From assembly GCF_003634935.1 (NCBI RefSeq), contig NZ_RBXO01000001.1, positions 2,505,501 through 2,569,500 of the forward strand: 64,000 nucleotides of DNA, given 5' to 3'. This stretch comes from Saccharothrix australiensis (GTDB lineage Bacteria; Actinomycetota; Actinomycetes; Mycobacteriales; Pseudonocardiaceae). The position numbers and the translations under genes were made by a program. Below are positions 8,363 through 17,300 of this stretch, one piece after another. Every line of letters starts with the position of its first letter. Positions within the stretch are counted from its first letter, which is position 1. A model generated the notes under the pieces. It did no database searches. It worked only from the letters and a program-made list of their open reading frames with translations, and was not told the DNA's origin.

Positions 8363-9561
8363 GCAGCAGGGCGGGGTTGTTCCCGTACCCCGGGCAGCGG
8401 GCGCTGGAGGACGCCGCGTTCGAGCGCGAGGTGACGCCGGAGCGCATCCACGCGCTGCTGCTGCCGGTCTGGAAGGTCACCGTCCAGGCCACGGTCGTCG
8501 TCGCCGAGGACTACGACCTGATCGACCGCTACCTCGCGCGCGGCCTCGCCGAGGCCGGTCTCGCGACCACCGCCGAGCTGGCCGCGTTCTTCGCGCTGGA
8601 ACCGGTCCTGGTGGACCGGGCGCTGCGCGCGCTGGAGGCGATCGGCCACCTCGGGAGCGCCGACGGCCGCTGGTGGCTGACCGACCTCGGCCGGCGGTCG
8701 GTGCTCGACGGCAAGCGGTTCGCGGTGGCCCGCGAGGACCGCCGCGAGCTGTACTTCGACGGCTTCGGCAGCCGCCCGCTGCCCCGGGTCTGCTACGACC
8801 CGCGCAAGGTGACCCTGCTGCCACCCGAGGACGTGCCGGCGGACGACGGGGTCCAGCCGCTGTTCACGCGGTGGAGCTTCGACCAGGCGGCGCTGCCCGC
8901 GCTGTCCGCGAACCCGGAGCGCGCGCGGTTCAACCTGCCCGAGCGCATCGACGACCCGCGCCCGCTCGGCCCGCCCGAGCTGGTCTACCTGCCGCTGCTC
9001 GTCGTGCGCGGCACGACGTCGTCCGGGCGCGTCACGCACCTGGCCTACAGCCAGGCGTCGGGCGAGGCCGACCCGGACCTGGGCGCGCTGGTCGACGCGA
9101 CGCCCGACATCACCGCCACCCTGGACAACGAGCACCGCGGCACGAGCCCGGAGCACGAGGAGGCGCGGGCGCGGGAGTGGGCGGAGCGCGCCGGGCTCAC
9201 CGGTCACCGCCTGGTCCGCCTGCCCGGCGGCCTGCTGCGGGTCGTGCTGCCCGGCAGGCACTTCACCGGCGACGCCGCCGTGCCGCTGCACCGGCTCGGG
9301 TCGTTCGTGGTGCGCGGCACCGGGTTCTTCCAACCCTGGTGCGACGACGGGCGGGTGCGGCGTCGCGCGCTGCTCAGCCGGGCCCGCGCGCAGCTCGGCG
9401 CGGGGTCACGGCTCGACGCCGCGCGCGTGCGGGCGCGGATCGCCCGCGTCGGCCGTCAGCTCGACCTCGGCGCGGTCGACCTGGTCGCGCTGCGCGGACT
9501 GGCCGTGGCGGCGGGTGAGGACGACCTGGTCGCCCGGCTGGACGAGCTGGACCAGGGCTGA
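8359..9561 (+). CDS. Winged-helix hypothetical protein, third gene of the cassette
   Basis: This 400-aa protein starts at an ATG overlapping the helicase stop (ATGA). A helical N-terminus is followed by a winged-helix-like segment at about 68-117 (TAELAAFFALEPVLVDRALRA, then RWWLTDLGRRS), then a mixed alpha/beta region rich in Arg and Pro, ending in a charged helix. I do not recognise a catalytic motif or a named family. Strict coupling to the helicase suggests a stable partner, possibly the DNA- or RNA-binding or effector subunit. No membrane segment or signal peptide is present. Confidence 0.85.
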   Translation: MSSRAGLFPYPGQRALEDAAFEREVTPERIHALLLPVWKVTVQATVVVAEDYDLIDRYLARGLAEAGLATTAELAAFFALEPVLVDRALRALEAIGHLGSADGRWWLTDLGRRSVLDGKRFAVAREDRRELYFDGFGSRPLPRVCYDPRKVTLLPPEDVPADDGVQPLFTRWSFDQAALPALSANPERARFNLPERIDDPRPLGPPELVYLPLLVVRGTTSSGRVTHLAYSQASGEADPDLGALVDATPDITATLDNEHRGTSPEHEEARAREWAERAGLTGHRLVRLPGGLLRVVLPGRHFTGDAAVPLHRLGSFVVRGTGFFQPWCDDGRVRRRALLSRARAQLGAGSRLDAARVRARIARVGRQLDLGAVDLVALRGLAVAAGEDDLVARLDELDQG

Positions 9562-9620
9562 GACCCGCGGCGGAGGTCGATCGACCGGTCACCGCCCGGC
9601 GGCGTCCCTCCACCGCGGAC

Positions 9621-10727
9621 CTAGGGCCCCTCGACGTCGCCGACCAGCTTCTCCGTCTCCTTGATCGCGGCCTCCTGGTGCGGCTGGAGTTCCTGCTGGC
9701 CCAGGTTGTCGAACCGGAACGGGTCCTCCCACGGGTCCTCGACGCCCGCGAGCACCTCGATGAACGCGTTGGCGCAGAACGGGACGTAGGCCGCGTCGTA
9801 CCCGCCTTCGTGCGAGGCGACGACCCGCCCGTCGCACAGCTCGGCCGCCGCGCCCACGAGCATCGTCGCGATCTCGCGGTACGCGCGCGGGGTGAGCATC
9901 ATCCGCGCCAGCGGGTCCAGCGCGTTGGCGTCGAACCCCGCCGCCACCACGATCAGGTCGGGCCGGAAGCGGTGCAGGGCGGGCAGCACCACCCGGCGCA
10001 TCGCCTCGCGGTAGCCGCCGGTGCCGGTGCCCGGCGGCAGCGGCAGGTTCAGGTTGTAGCCGAACCCCGCGCCCTCGCCGCGCTCGGCGACGAACCCGGA
10101 GTCCGGCGGGAACACCCGGTCCTGGTGCAGCGAGATCGTGAGCACGGTGGGGTCGTCGTAGAACACCGCCTGCGTGCCGTTGCCGTGGTGCACGTCGATG
10201 TCCACGACGGCGATCCGCTCGACGCCGCGCGACCGCCGCGCGGCCCGGAGCGCGATGGCGATGTTGGCCAGCATGCAGAAGCCCATGCCGGAATCGGGCA
10301 CGGCGTGGTGGCCGGGCGGGCGGACCAGGGCGTAGGCGTTGCCCACGTCGCCGTCGAGCACGGCCTCGACGCAGCGGATCGTGCCGCCCGCCGCGAGCCG
10401 CGCGATGTCCAGCGAACCACGGCCGAACGGGCTGCCGCCGTCGCCCGCGTCGCCGCCCGTCTCGTTCGCGTCGGTCAGCCGCCGGAGGTGGTCGGGCGTG
10501 TGCACGAGCAGGATCTCGTCGTCGGTGGCGGGTCGCGGCGCGAGGCGGGTCAGCCGGTCGAGCAGACCGGTCGCCACCACCAGTTCGTGCACGCGGCGTT
10601 TCGCGTCGGGGTTCTCGAAGTGCCGGTACGGCTGGACGCCGCGCCGGGGGTCGGCGGGCGCGAGGCCCGCGTGCGTCCCGGTGTCGTGCCAGCCGTACAG
10701 CTCGTGGTAGACGTAGCCGGTCGCCAT
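9621..10727 (-). CDS. Class II histone deacetylase / acetylpolyamine amidohydrolase family
   Basis: This 368-aa zinc hydrolase has the conserved RPPGHH (136-141), DIDVHHGNGT (176-185, zinc ligands D178 and H180), GFDAN with zinc ligand D266, and a late GGYDAAY carrying the catalytic Tyr. It would remove acetyl groups from lysine side chains or polyamines. The ATG at 10727 gives MATGYVYHELYGWHDTG, typical of the family. The gene is convergent with the helicase cassette and shares no obvious operon. The natural substrate is unknown. Confidence 0.93.
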   Translation of the reverse strand: MATGYVYHELYGWHDTGTHAGLAPADPRRGVQPYRHFENPDAKRRVHELVVATGLLDRLTRLAPRPATDDEILLVHTPDHLRRLTDANETGGDAGDGGSPFGRGSLDIARLAAGGTIRCVEAVLDGDVGNAYALVRPPGHHAVPDSGMGFCMLANIAIALRAARRSRGVERIAVVDIDVHHGNGTQAVFYDDPTVLTISLHQDRVFPPDSGFVAERGEGAGFGYNLNLPLPPGTGTGGYREAMRRVVLPALHRFRPDLIVVAAGFDANALDPLARMMLTPRAYREIATMLVGAAAELCDGRVVASHEGGYDAAYVPFCANAFIEVLAGVEDPWEDPFRFDNLGQQELQPHQEAAIKETEKLVGDVEGP

Positions 10728-10869
10728 CCGTCGATACTGGCCTCGCCGCGCGGGTGCGTCCAGACCCGGTCCGGTCATCCACCGGCGGTTCGACCCGGTT
10801 GGCCGAGTTCCGCCCGGTCCGCGCCGAGGCCACCGCCCCGCCCGGCGTCCGACGTGGAGCGCCGACGCC

Positions 10870-11433
10870 TCAGGCGTCGGCGCGGTGCGGCTCGGGTCGT
10901 CGGTCGTCCGGGGTGGCCGCCACCGGTCGCCAGATCGGGTAGGGCACCCCGGCCAGGCGGTTGACGAGGTAGCCGAGGGTCGTGAGGCCGATGACGCCGA
11001 CCATCAGGATGGCCAGGTGGGCCGGTGTGCGCAGCAGCCCCAGGGACACGATCAGGGTCGTCGCGCCGGCCGGCGGGTGGGGCACGGCGAGGGCCGTCAT
11101 CGCGCCGCACGTCAGCGCCAGGGCCAGGGCGGCGGCCCCGGTTCGCGCCCACGTCACGTGGGTGAGGTCGGGCGCGGTGCGCCACAGGTCGAACACCGCC
11201 AGGCCCGTCGCGCCGGCCAGCACGCCGATCAGGTGGCCCAGCACGGTGTTGCGCGGGCTGGCGGGCGCGAGGTGGGGTTGGGCGAACAGCAGGAAGGCGG
11301 TGGGGCCCAGGGACGGGAACAGCAGCGGCTGGCCGGTGCCCAGGGCGACGGCCCCGATGACGGCGGTCGTGAGGAAGGCGTTGGCGGACGAGTAGAGCGC
11401 GGTGCGTCGGCGGGTGCCCGGCCGGCCGGTCAC
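10870..11433 (-). CDS. HPP-family integral membrane protein, last gene of the nar operon
   Basis: This 187-aa protein has four hydrophobic segments and the family signatures PSLGPTAFLLF and AVPHPPAGATTL. HPP proteins have been shown to carry nitrite in cyanobacteria and plastids. The GTG start overlaps the narI stop by 4 nt (GTGA), so it is translationally coupled to nitrate reductase. No NarK is seen in the operon, so I infer export of nitrite or uptake of substrate. The C-terminal tail is polar and cytoplasmic. Confidence 0.85.
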   Translation of the reverse strand: MTGRPGTRRRTALYSSANAFLTTAVIGAVALGTGQPLLFPSLGPTAFLLFAQPHLAPASPRNTVLGHLIGVLAGATGLAVFDLWRTAPDLTHVTWARTGAAALALALTCGAMTALAVPHPPAGATTLIVSLGLLRTPAHLAILMVGVIGLTTLGYLVNRLAGVPYPIWRPVAATPDDRRPEPHRADA

Positions 11434-12161
11434 GGCTCGTCCCAGCCGGGGCGCGACGACCGGGTGGCGAGGCGCTTCGTCGTGCGGCTGCGGTAGACGA
11501 CGTACGGCCGCACCAGGTACCGCACGGGCGCGCTGAAGGCGTGCACGAGCCGGCTGAACGGCCACAGCGCGAACAGCAGCATCCCCACCACGGTGTGCAT
11601 CTGGTAGCTCAACGGCACGTCGGCCATGCGGGACGGGTCGGGCCGCAGCAGGAGCACCTCGCGGAACCACGGCGCGACGGTGGCGCGGTAGTCGTACCCG
11701 CCCTGCACGCCGTTGGTGATGACGGTGGCGGCCATGCCGAGCAGCAGCGCGGCGCCGAGCACCACGTAGGTGACGACGTCGTTGCGCGTGGTCGCCTTGC
11801 GCACGGCGGGAACGCGCCACCGCCGGTACAGCAGCACGGCGAGCCCCGCCACGGCGGCGACGCCGGTGACGGTGCCCGCGACCAGGGACACCACGTGGTA
11901 GACCTCGTCGTGGACGCCCAGCCACCGGGTGAGGGACGCGGGCACGAGCAGGCCCGCCACGTGGCCGCCCGCGACCAGCAGCAGTCCACAGTGGAACAAC
12001 GGGCTGCCGATGCGCAGCAGGCGGGACTCGTGGAGTTGGGAGCTGCGGGTCGTCCAACCGAACTGGTCGTGCCGCCAGCGCCAGGCGGTGCCGCCGACGA
12101 GCAGGGCGATCGCGAGGTAGGGCAGGACGACCCACAGCAGCACGTCGATCGGATCGGTCAT
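11430..12161 (-). CDS. narI: Respiratory nitrate reductase gamma subunit (cytochrome b)
   Basis: This 243-aa protein has five membrane segments and anchors NarGH to the membrane, passing quinol electrons to the iron-sulfur chain. Haem-ligand histidines are visible in LFHCGLLLVAGGHVAG and in YQMHTVVGMLLFALWPFSRLVHAF. Length and start (MTDPIDVLLWVVLPY) are normal. It follows narJ by 16 nt and overlaps the HPP gene by 4 nt. Confidence 0.96.
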   Translation of the reverse strand: MTDPIDVLLWVVLPYLAIALLVGGTAWRWRHDQFGWTTRSSQLHESRLLRIGSPLFHCGLLLVAGGHVAGLLVPASLTRWLGVHDEVYHVVSLVAGTVTGVAAVAGLAVLLYRRWRVPAVRKATTRNDVVTYVVLGAALLLGMAATVITNGVQGGYDYRATVAPWFREVLLLRPDPSRMADVPLSYQMHTVVGMLLFALWPFSRLVHAFSAPVRYLVRPYVVYRSRTTKRLATRSSRPGWDEP

Positions 12162-12177
12162 CGGTGTCGCTCCGGGG

Positions 12178-12813
12178 TCAGGTGGGGCGCGGTGTCGGGT
12201 AGCCGAGCAGGACGGGTTCGACGCCGACCCGCTCGGTGGGCGGCCGGCCGCCGACGGCGACGGGGCGGCGGTGGTCGGGGCGGCGGTGGTCGGACCGCTG
12301 CGGCAGGGTGGCGACCACCGCGGCGACCACCGGCGCGTACGGGGTGCCGATCGCCGCGAGGTTGCGGTGCAACAGGTCCAGCGCCGGCTGGAACTCCGCC
12401 AGCAGCGCCTGCCCCGGCGCGCCCGCGACGGCGGCGAACTCCAGCAGCACGGGCAGGTAGTCGGGCAGCTCGCCGCCGGCGGGCCGGAAGCCGTGCCGCC
12501 GGTAGACGCCCTGGAGGGTGGCCAGCGAGCCGCCCCGGCGGCGGGTCTCGCCGTCGGTGAACCAGGTCAGGTGCAGGCAGCGGTCGGCCTCGGTGTCGAA
12601 CACCTCGACGTAGTGGCGGCCGGCGGCCACCGGCGACGTCGAACCCAGGTGGTCGAGCAGGGCCGCGACACCGGGCGCCTGCCGGCGCGGCACCTCGGCC
12701 AGGCAGCGCCGCAGCAGCGGCAGGCGCGCGAGCAGCCCGTCGTCGGGGTAGTGCAGGCAGTGGGCGGCCACGTGCTGGAGCACGCCGACCGCGCGGGACC
12801 GGCGCGTCGTCAC
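12178..12813 (-). CDS. narJ: Nitrate reductase molybdenum-cofactor assembly chaperone
   Basis: This 211-aa all-helical chaperone of the NarJ/TorD family has HYVEVFDTEADRCLHLTWFTDGETRRRG, the typical NarJ core, and LPDYLPVLLEFAA. It binds NarG until Mo-bis-MGD is inserted. The GTG at 12813 overlaps the narH stop by 4 nt. The C-terminus is a low-complexity tail containing two DHRR repeats, longer than in most NarJ proteins and probably non-essential. Confidence 0.95.
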   Translation of the reverse strand: MTTRRSRAVGVLQHVAAHCLHYPDDGLLARLPLLRRCLAEVPRRQAPGVAALLDHLGSTSPVAAGRHYVEVFDTEADRCLHLTWFTDGETRRRGGSLATLQGVYRRHGFRPAGGELPDYLPVLLEFAAVAGAPGQALLAEFQPALDLLHRNLAAIGTPYAPVVAAVVATLPQRSDHRRPDHRRPVAVGGRPPTERVGVEPVLLGYPTPRPT

Positions 12814-14381
12814 GGCGTGCTCCCGCGCCGGCCGGGGAACAGCCCCGCCGGGCGCTCCCCGTCGCGCCACACGAACAGGTCCGTGCGCCCGCCGCCCGGA
12901 CCGCCCGCGCCGCCCGGACCGCCGCCGCCCATGCCGGGCCCGCCGTCGGTGTCCAGGCTGCACGTGGTGGCGATGCCCTCCAGCTCGTGCGCCCGCCCGA
13001 CGCCCGCCGTGGGTATCACGTACCGGTCGGCGTACTTCGCGATGGCCAGCAGCCGGTACAGGGACCGCAGCCGGTCGGCGTCGACCGCCCGCCCGCGGTC
13101 GTCGGGAGGCTCGCCCAGGTTCACCGCGCGCATGTGGGACCGCATGGCGGCCAGCGTCCGCAGCGCCGCCCGGACCGGTTCCGGGTCGCCCGCGGTGAAC
13201 AGCTCGGCCAGGTAGTCCACCGGGATGCGCAGCGCGTCGATGGCGGCGAACAGGTTGTCGCCGTCCTCGCCGTCGAACCCGGTGCCGGCCAGGGCGTCGA
13301 CCACCGGCGACAGCGGCGGGACGTACCAGACCATCGGCATGGTCCGGTACTCCGGGTGCAGCGGCAGGGCGACGCGGTGCTCGACGATCAGCGAGTACAC
13401 CGGCGACCGCCGCGCGGCGGTGATCCAGTCGTGCGGTATCCCCGCCTCGTGCGCCGCCGACGCCACCCGCGGGTCGTGCGGGTCGAGGAACACCCCCAGC
13501 TGCGCCTCGTACAGCGCCCGCTCGTCCGGGGTGCGCGCGGCCTCGCCGACCCGGTCGGCGTCGTAGAGCAGCACCCCGATGTAGCGCAGCCGGCCGACGC
13601 AGGTATCCGCGCAGACCGTCGGCTGGCCGACCTCCAGCCGGGGGTAGCAGAAGGTGCACTTCTCGGCCTTGCCGGTCTTGTGGTTGAAGTAGACCTTCTT
13701 GTACGGGCAGCCGGTGACGCACATCCGCCAGCCGCGGCAGCGGTCCTGGTCGACCAGCACGATCCCGTCCTCGGACCGCTTGTACATCGCGCCGGACGGG
13801 CAGGACGCCACGCAGGACGGGTTCAGGCAGTGCTCGCAGATGCGGGGCAGGTAGAACATGAACGCCTGCTCGTACTCCAGCCTGATGCGCTGACCCAGCT
13901 TCCGCGCGACCGGGTCGTCGACGGCGTGCTCGGGCGCGCCGGCGAGGCTGTCCTCCCAGTTCGGTCCCCAGCGGACGTCGGTCGGCGCGCCGGTGACGGC
14001 CGAGATCGGGCGCGCCACCGGGGTGTCGTCGCCCAGCGGCGCGTCGGTCAGGGTGCGGTAGTCGTAGGTCCAGGGCTCGTAGTAGTCCGCCAGGGCGGGC
14101 AGGTCCGGGTTGGCGAACAGCGAGAGCAGCCGGCGCAGCCGACCGCCGGAGGCGAGCCGCAGCCGCCCGTTGCGGCCCAGCGCCCAGCCGCCGCGCCACT
14201 GCCCCTGGTCCTCGTAGCGGCGCGGGTAGCCCTGGCCCGGCTTGGTCTCGACGTTGTTGAACCAGGCGTACTCGACGCCCTCGCGGTTGGTCCAGGTCTG
14301 CTTGCAGGTGACCGAGCAGGTGTGGCACCCGATGCACTTGTCGAGGTTCATCACCATGCCGAGCTGCGCCATGACCCGCAT
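12810..14381 (-). CDS. narH: Respiratory nitrate reductase beta subunit (iron-sulfur)
   Basis: This 523-aa protein carries four Cys clusters for one [3Fe-4S] and three [4Fe-4S] centres: DKCIGCHTCSVTCK, CEHCLNPSCVASCPSGA, DQDRCRGWRMCVTGCPY and CTFCYPRLEVGQPTVCADTC. The Trp in CRGWRMC marks the [3Fe-4S] site, as in known NarH. Start MRVMAQLGMVMNLDKC overlaps the narG stop by one base (TGATG). A Gly/Pro-rich insertion (GPGMGGGGPGGAGGPGGG) near the C-terminus is not part of the usual fold and is probably a flexible linker. Confidence 0.97.
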   Translation of the reverse strand: MRVMAQLGMVMNLDKCIGCHTCSVTCKQTWTNREGVEYAWFNNVETKPGQGYPRRYEDQGQWRGGWALGRNGRLRLASGGRLRRLLSLFANPDLPALADYYEPWTYDYRTLTDAPLGDDTPVARPISAVTGAPTDVRWGPNWEDSLAGAPEHAVDDPVARKLGQRIRLEYEQAFMFYLPRICEHCLNPSCVASCPSGAMYKRSEDGIVLVDQDRCRGWRMCVTGCPYKKVYFNHKTGKAEKCTFCYPRLEVGQPTVCADTCVGRLRYIGVLLYDADRVGEAARTPDERALYEAQLGVFLDPHDPRVASAAHEAGIPHDWITAARRSPVYSLIVEHRVALPLHPEYRTMPMVWYVPPLSPVVDALAGTGFDGEDGDNLFAAIDALRIPVDYLAELFTAGDPEPVRAALRTLAAMRSHMRAVNLGEPPDDRGRAVDADRLRSLYRLLAIAKYADRYVIPTAGVGRAHELEGIATTCSLDTDGGPGMGGGGPGGAGGPGGGRTDLFVWRDGERPAGLFPGRRGSTP

Positions 14382-17300
14382 CAGTAGGTCACCTCCTGGC
14401 CGCGGCGGCGCAGGACGGTGACCTCGTCGCGCTGGTTGCCGGTGGGGCCGTAGTAGTTCAGGGCGAAGGAGAGCTGGCCGTAGCCGCCGATCAGGTGGGT
14501 CGGCTTGACCTGCAACCGGGTCAGCGAGTTGTGGATGCCGCCGCGCTTGCCGGTCGTCTCGCTCTTGGGCACGTTCACCGTGCGCTCCTGAGCGTGGTAC
14601 ATGAACACCGTGCCGGTGGGCATCCGGTGCGACACGATCGCCCGCGCCACCACGACGCCGTTGCGGTTGACCGCCTCCACCCAGTCGTTGTCGGCGACGC
14701 CGATGGCCTCCGCGTCGGCCGGGCTGATCCAGAACGTCGGACCGCCCCTCGACAGCGTCAGCATCAGCGGGTTGTCCTGGTACTCGGAGTGGATGGACCA
14801 CTTGGAGTGCGGGGTGAGGTAGCGGACGGTCACCTCGGGCCCGTTGGGGCCGATCCGGGGCTCGCCGAACAACCGGTGCAGGTCCAGCGGCGGCCGGTAG
14901 ACCGGCAGCTGCTCGCCGATCTCGGCCACCCAGTCGTGGTCGAGGAAGAAGTGCTGCCGCCCGGTGAGGGTGTGCCACGGCTTGAGCTGCTCGACGTTGA
15001 TGGTGAACGGCGCGTACCGGCGTCCGCCGGACTCGTCGCCCGACCACTCCGGGCTGGTGACCACGGGGGCGGGTCGGGACCGGGTGTCCTCGAACGTGAC
15101 CCGGTGGACCCGGTGGTGCTCCGCGAGGTGCCGCAGCGGTCGGCCGACCCGCTCCTCCAGCGCCCGGAAGCCCTCGTGCGCGACGCGGCCGTTGGTCGTG
15201 CCGGACAGCGCGAGCACGGCGTCGGCGGCCTTGCGGTCGGTGTCCAGCAACGGCCGCCCGGCCGCCGGGCCCGCCGCGGCGACGCCGTTGGCCTCGGCGA
15301 GCCAGGCCAGCTCGGGCGCGACCTCCACCGTCCACCCCTTGGTGGTCACGCCCAGCTTGTCCGGCAACGGGCCCAGCGCGGCGAGCTTCGCGGCGATCGC
15401 GGTGTAGTCCCGCTCCACGACCGTGAGCGCGGGGAACGTCCGGCCGGGCACGGGTTCGCACCCCCCGTCCCGCCAGTCCCGCACCACGCCGCCGGGCTGG
15501 GCGGTCTCGCCCGGCGTGTCGTGCTGCAACGCGGTCACCACCAGGTCCCGCCGGGTGCCGAGGTGGGTGGCGGCCAGCTCGCTGAGCTTGGCGGCGATGG
15601 CGTGGAAGGCGTCGAAGTCGGTGCGCGCCTGCCACGGCGGGTCGATCGCGGCGTTGAACGAGTGCACGAAGGGGTGCATGTCGGTGCTGGACAGGTCGTG
15701 CTTCTCGTACCAGGTGGCGGCGGGCAGCGTGACGTCCGCGAACAGCGTCGTGCTGGTCATCCGGAAGTCCAGTGCCAGCAACAGGTCCAGCTTGCCGCGC
15801 GGGGCCTCCTCCCGCCACCGCACCGAGCGCGGGCGCTGGTGGGCGGGCGCCTCCTCGGCGCGCGGCGCGTGGTCCGCGCCCAGCAGGTGCCGCAGGAAGT
15901 ACTCGTTGCCCTTGGCGGAGGAGCCCAGCAGGTTGGCCCGCCACACGGTCAGCACGCGCGGCCAGTTGGCGGGCGCGTCGGGGTCGTCGCAGGCGAAGCC
16001 GAGCGCGCCGGAGCGCAGCTGGTCCAGCACGTGCTCGGCGGGCGCCACCCCGGCCGCCTCGGCCTCGTCCACCAGGTCGAGCGGGTTGCGGTCGAAGGTC
16101 GGGTAGGACGGCATCCAGCCCAGCCGGGCCGACAGCGCGAGGCAGTCGGCCACCGTCCGCCCGGCCAGCGCGCCCGCCGAGCCGGGCCAGGTCAGCGCGT
16201 CGGTGGTGAGCCGGTCGTAGCGCCACTGGTCGGTGTGGGTGTACCAGTAGGCCGTGCCGATCATCTGGCGCGGCGGGCGGTGCCAGTCCAGCGCGCCGGC
16301 GAGGGTGGCCCAGCCGGTCAGCGGCCGGACCTTCTCCTGCCCGACGTAGTGCGCCCACCCGCCGCCGTTGCGGCCCTGGCAGCCGGTGAGCAGCAGCAGC
16401 GTCAGGAACGACCGGTAGACCAGGTCGGAGTGGAACCAGTGGTTCGTGCCCGCGCCCATGACGATCATGCACCGGCCGCGCGAGCGCACGGCGGTGTCGG
16501 CGAACTCGCGGGCGATGCGCGCGGTCCGGGCCGCGGGCACGCCCGTGACGGTCTCGGCCCACGCCGGGGTGGCCGGGCCGTCCGGGTCGTCGTAGCCGGT
16601 CGGCCACCGGCCGGGCAGCCCCTCGCGGCCCACGCCGTACTGCGCCAGCAGCAGGTCGTACACCGTGGTGACGGTGCGACCCGCCACCGTGCGCGCCGGC
16701 ACGCCGCGCACGACGGCGTCCGCGCTCCCGTCGGGCCGGTCGAACCGGGGCAGCAGCACCTCGACGGCCTGCCCGTCGGGCGCGCCGTGGACGGTCAGCG
16801 CGGGCACGACGCCACCGAGGTCCAGGTTCCAGCGGCCGGGCTCGTCGGCCCAGCGGAACCCCAGCGAGCCGTTGGGCACCACGGGTTCGCCGGTGCCCTC
16901 GTCGAGCAGGACGGTCTTCCACTCCGCGCCGGGCGCGCCGGAGCCGTCGGCGGCGGTGCCGTCGGTGGTGGCGGGGCCGGTGGGGTCGGCGGCGGCGAGG
17001 TCGGCGGCGGTGAGGAACTTGCCCGGCACGAACCGGCCGTCCCGCCGGTCCAGGGTCACCAGGAAGGGCAGGTCGGTGAACCGCCGGGCGTAGTCGGTGA
17101 AGAACGGCTCCGGACGGTCCACGAAGAACTCCCGCAGCACCACGTGGCCCATCGCCATCGCCAGCGCCGCGTCGGTGCCGGGGTGCGGCGCGAGCCACTC
17201 GTCGGCGAACTTCGTCGCGTCGGAGTAGTCGGGTGAGCACACCACCACCTTCTGGCCCCGGTAGCGGGCCTCGGTCATGAAGTGCGCGTCGGGCGTGCGG

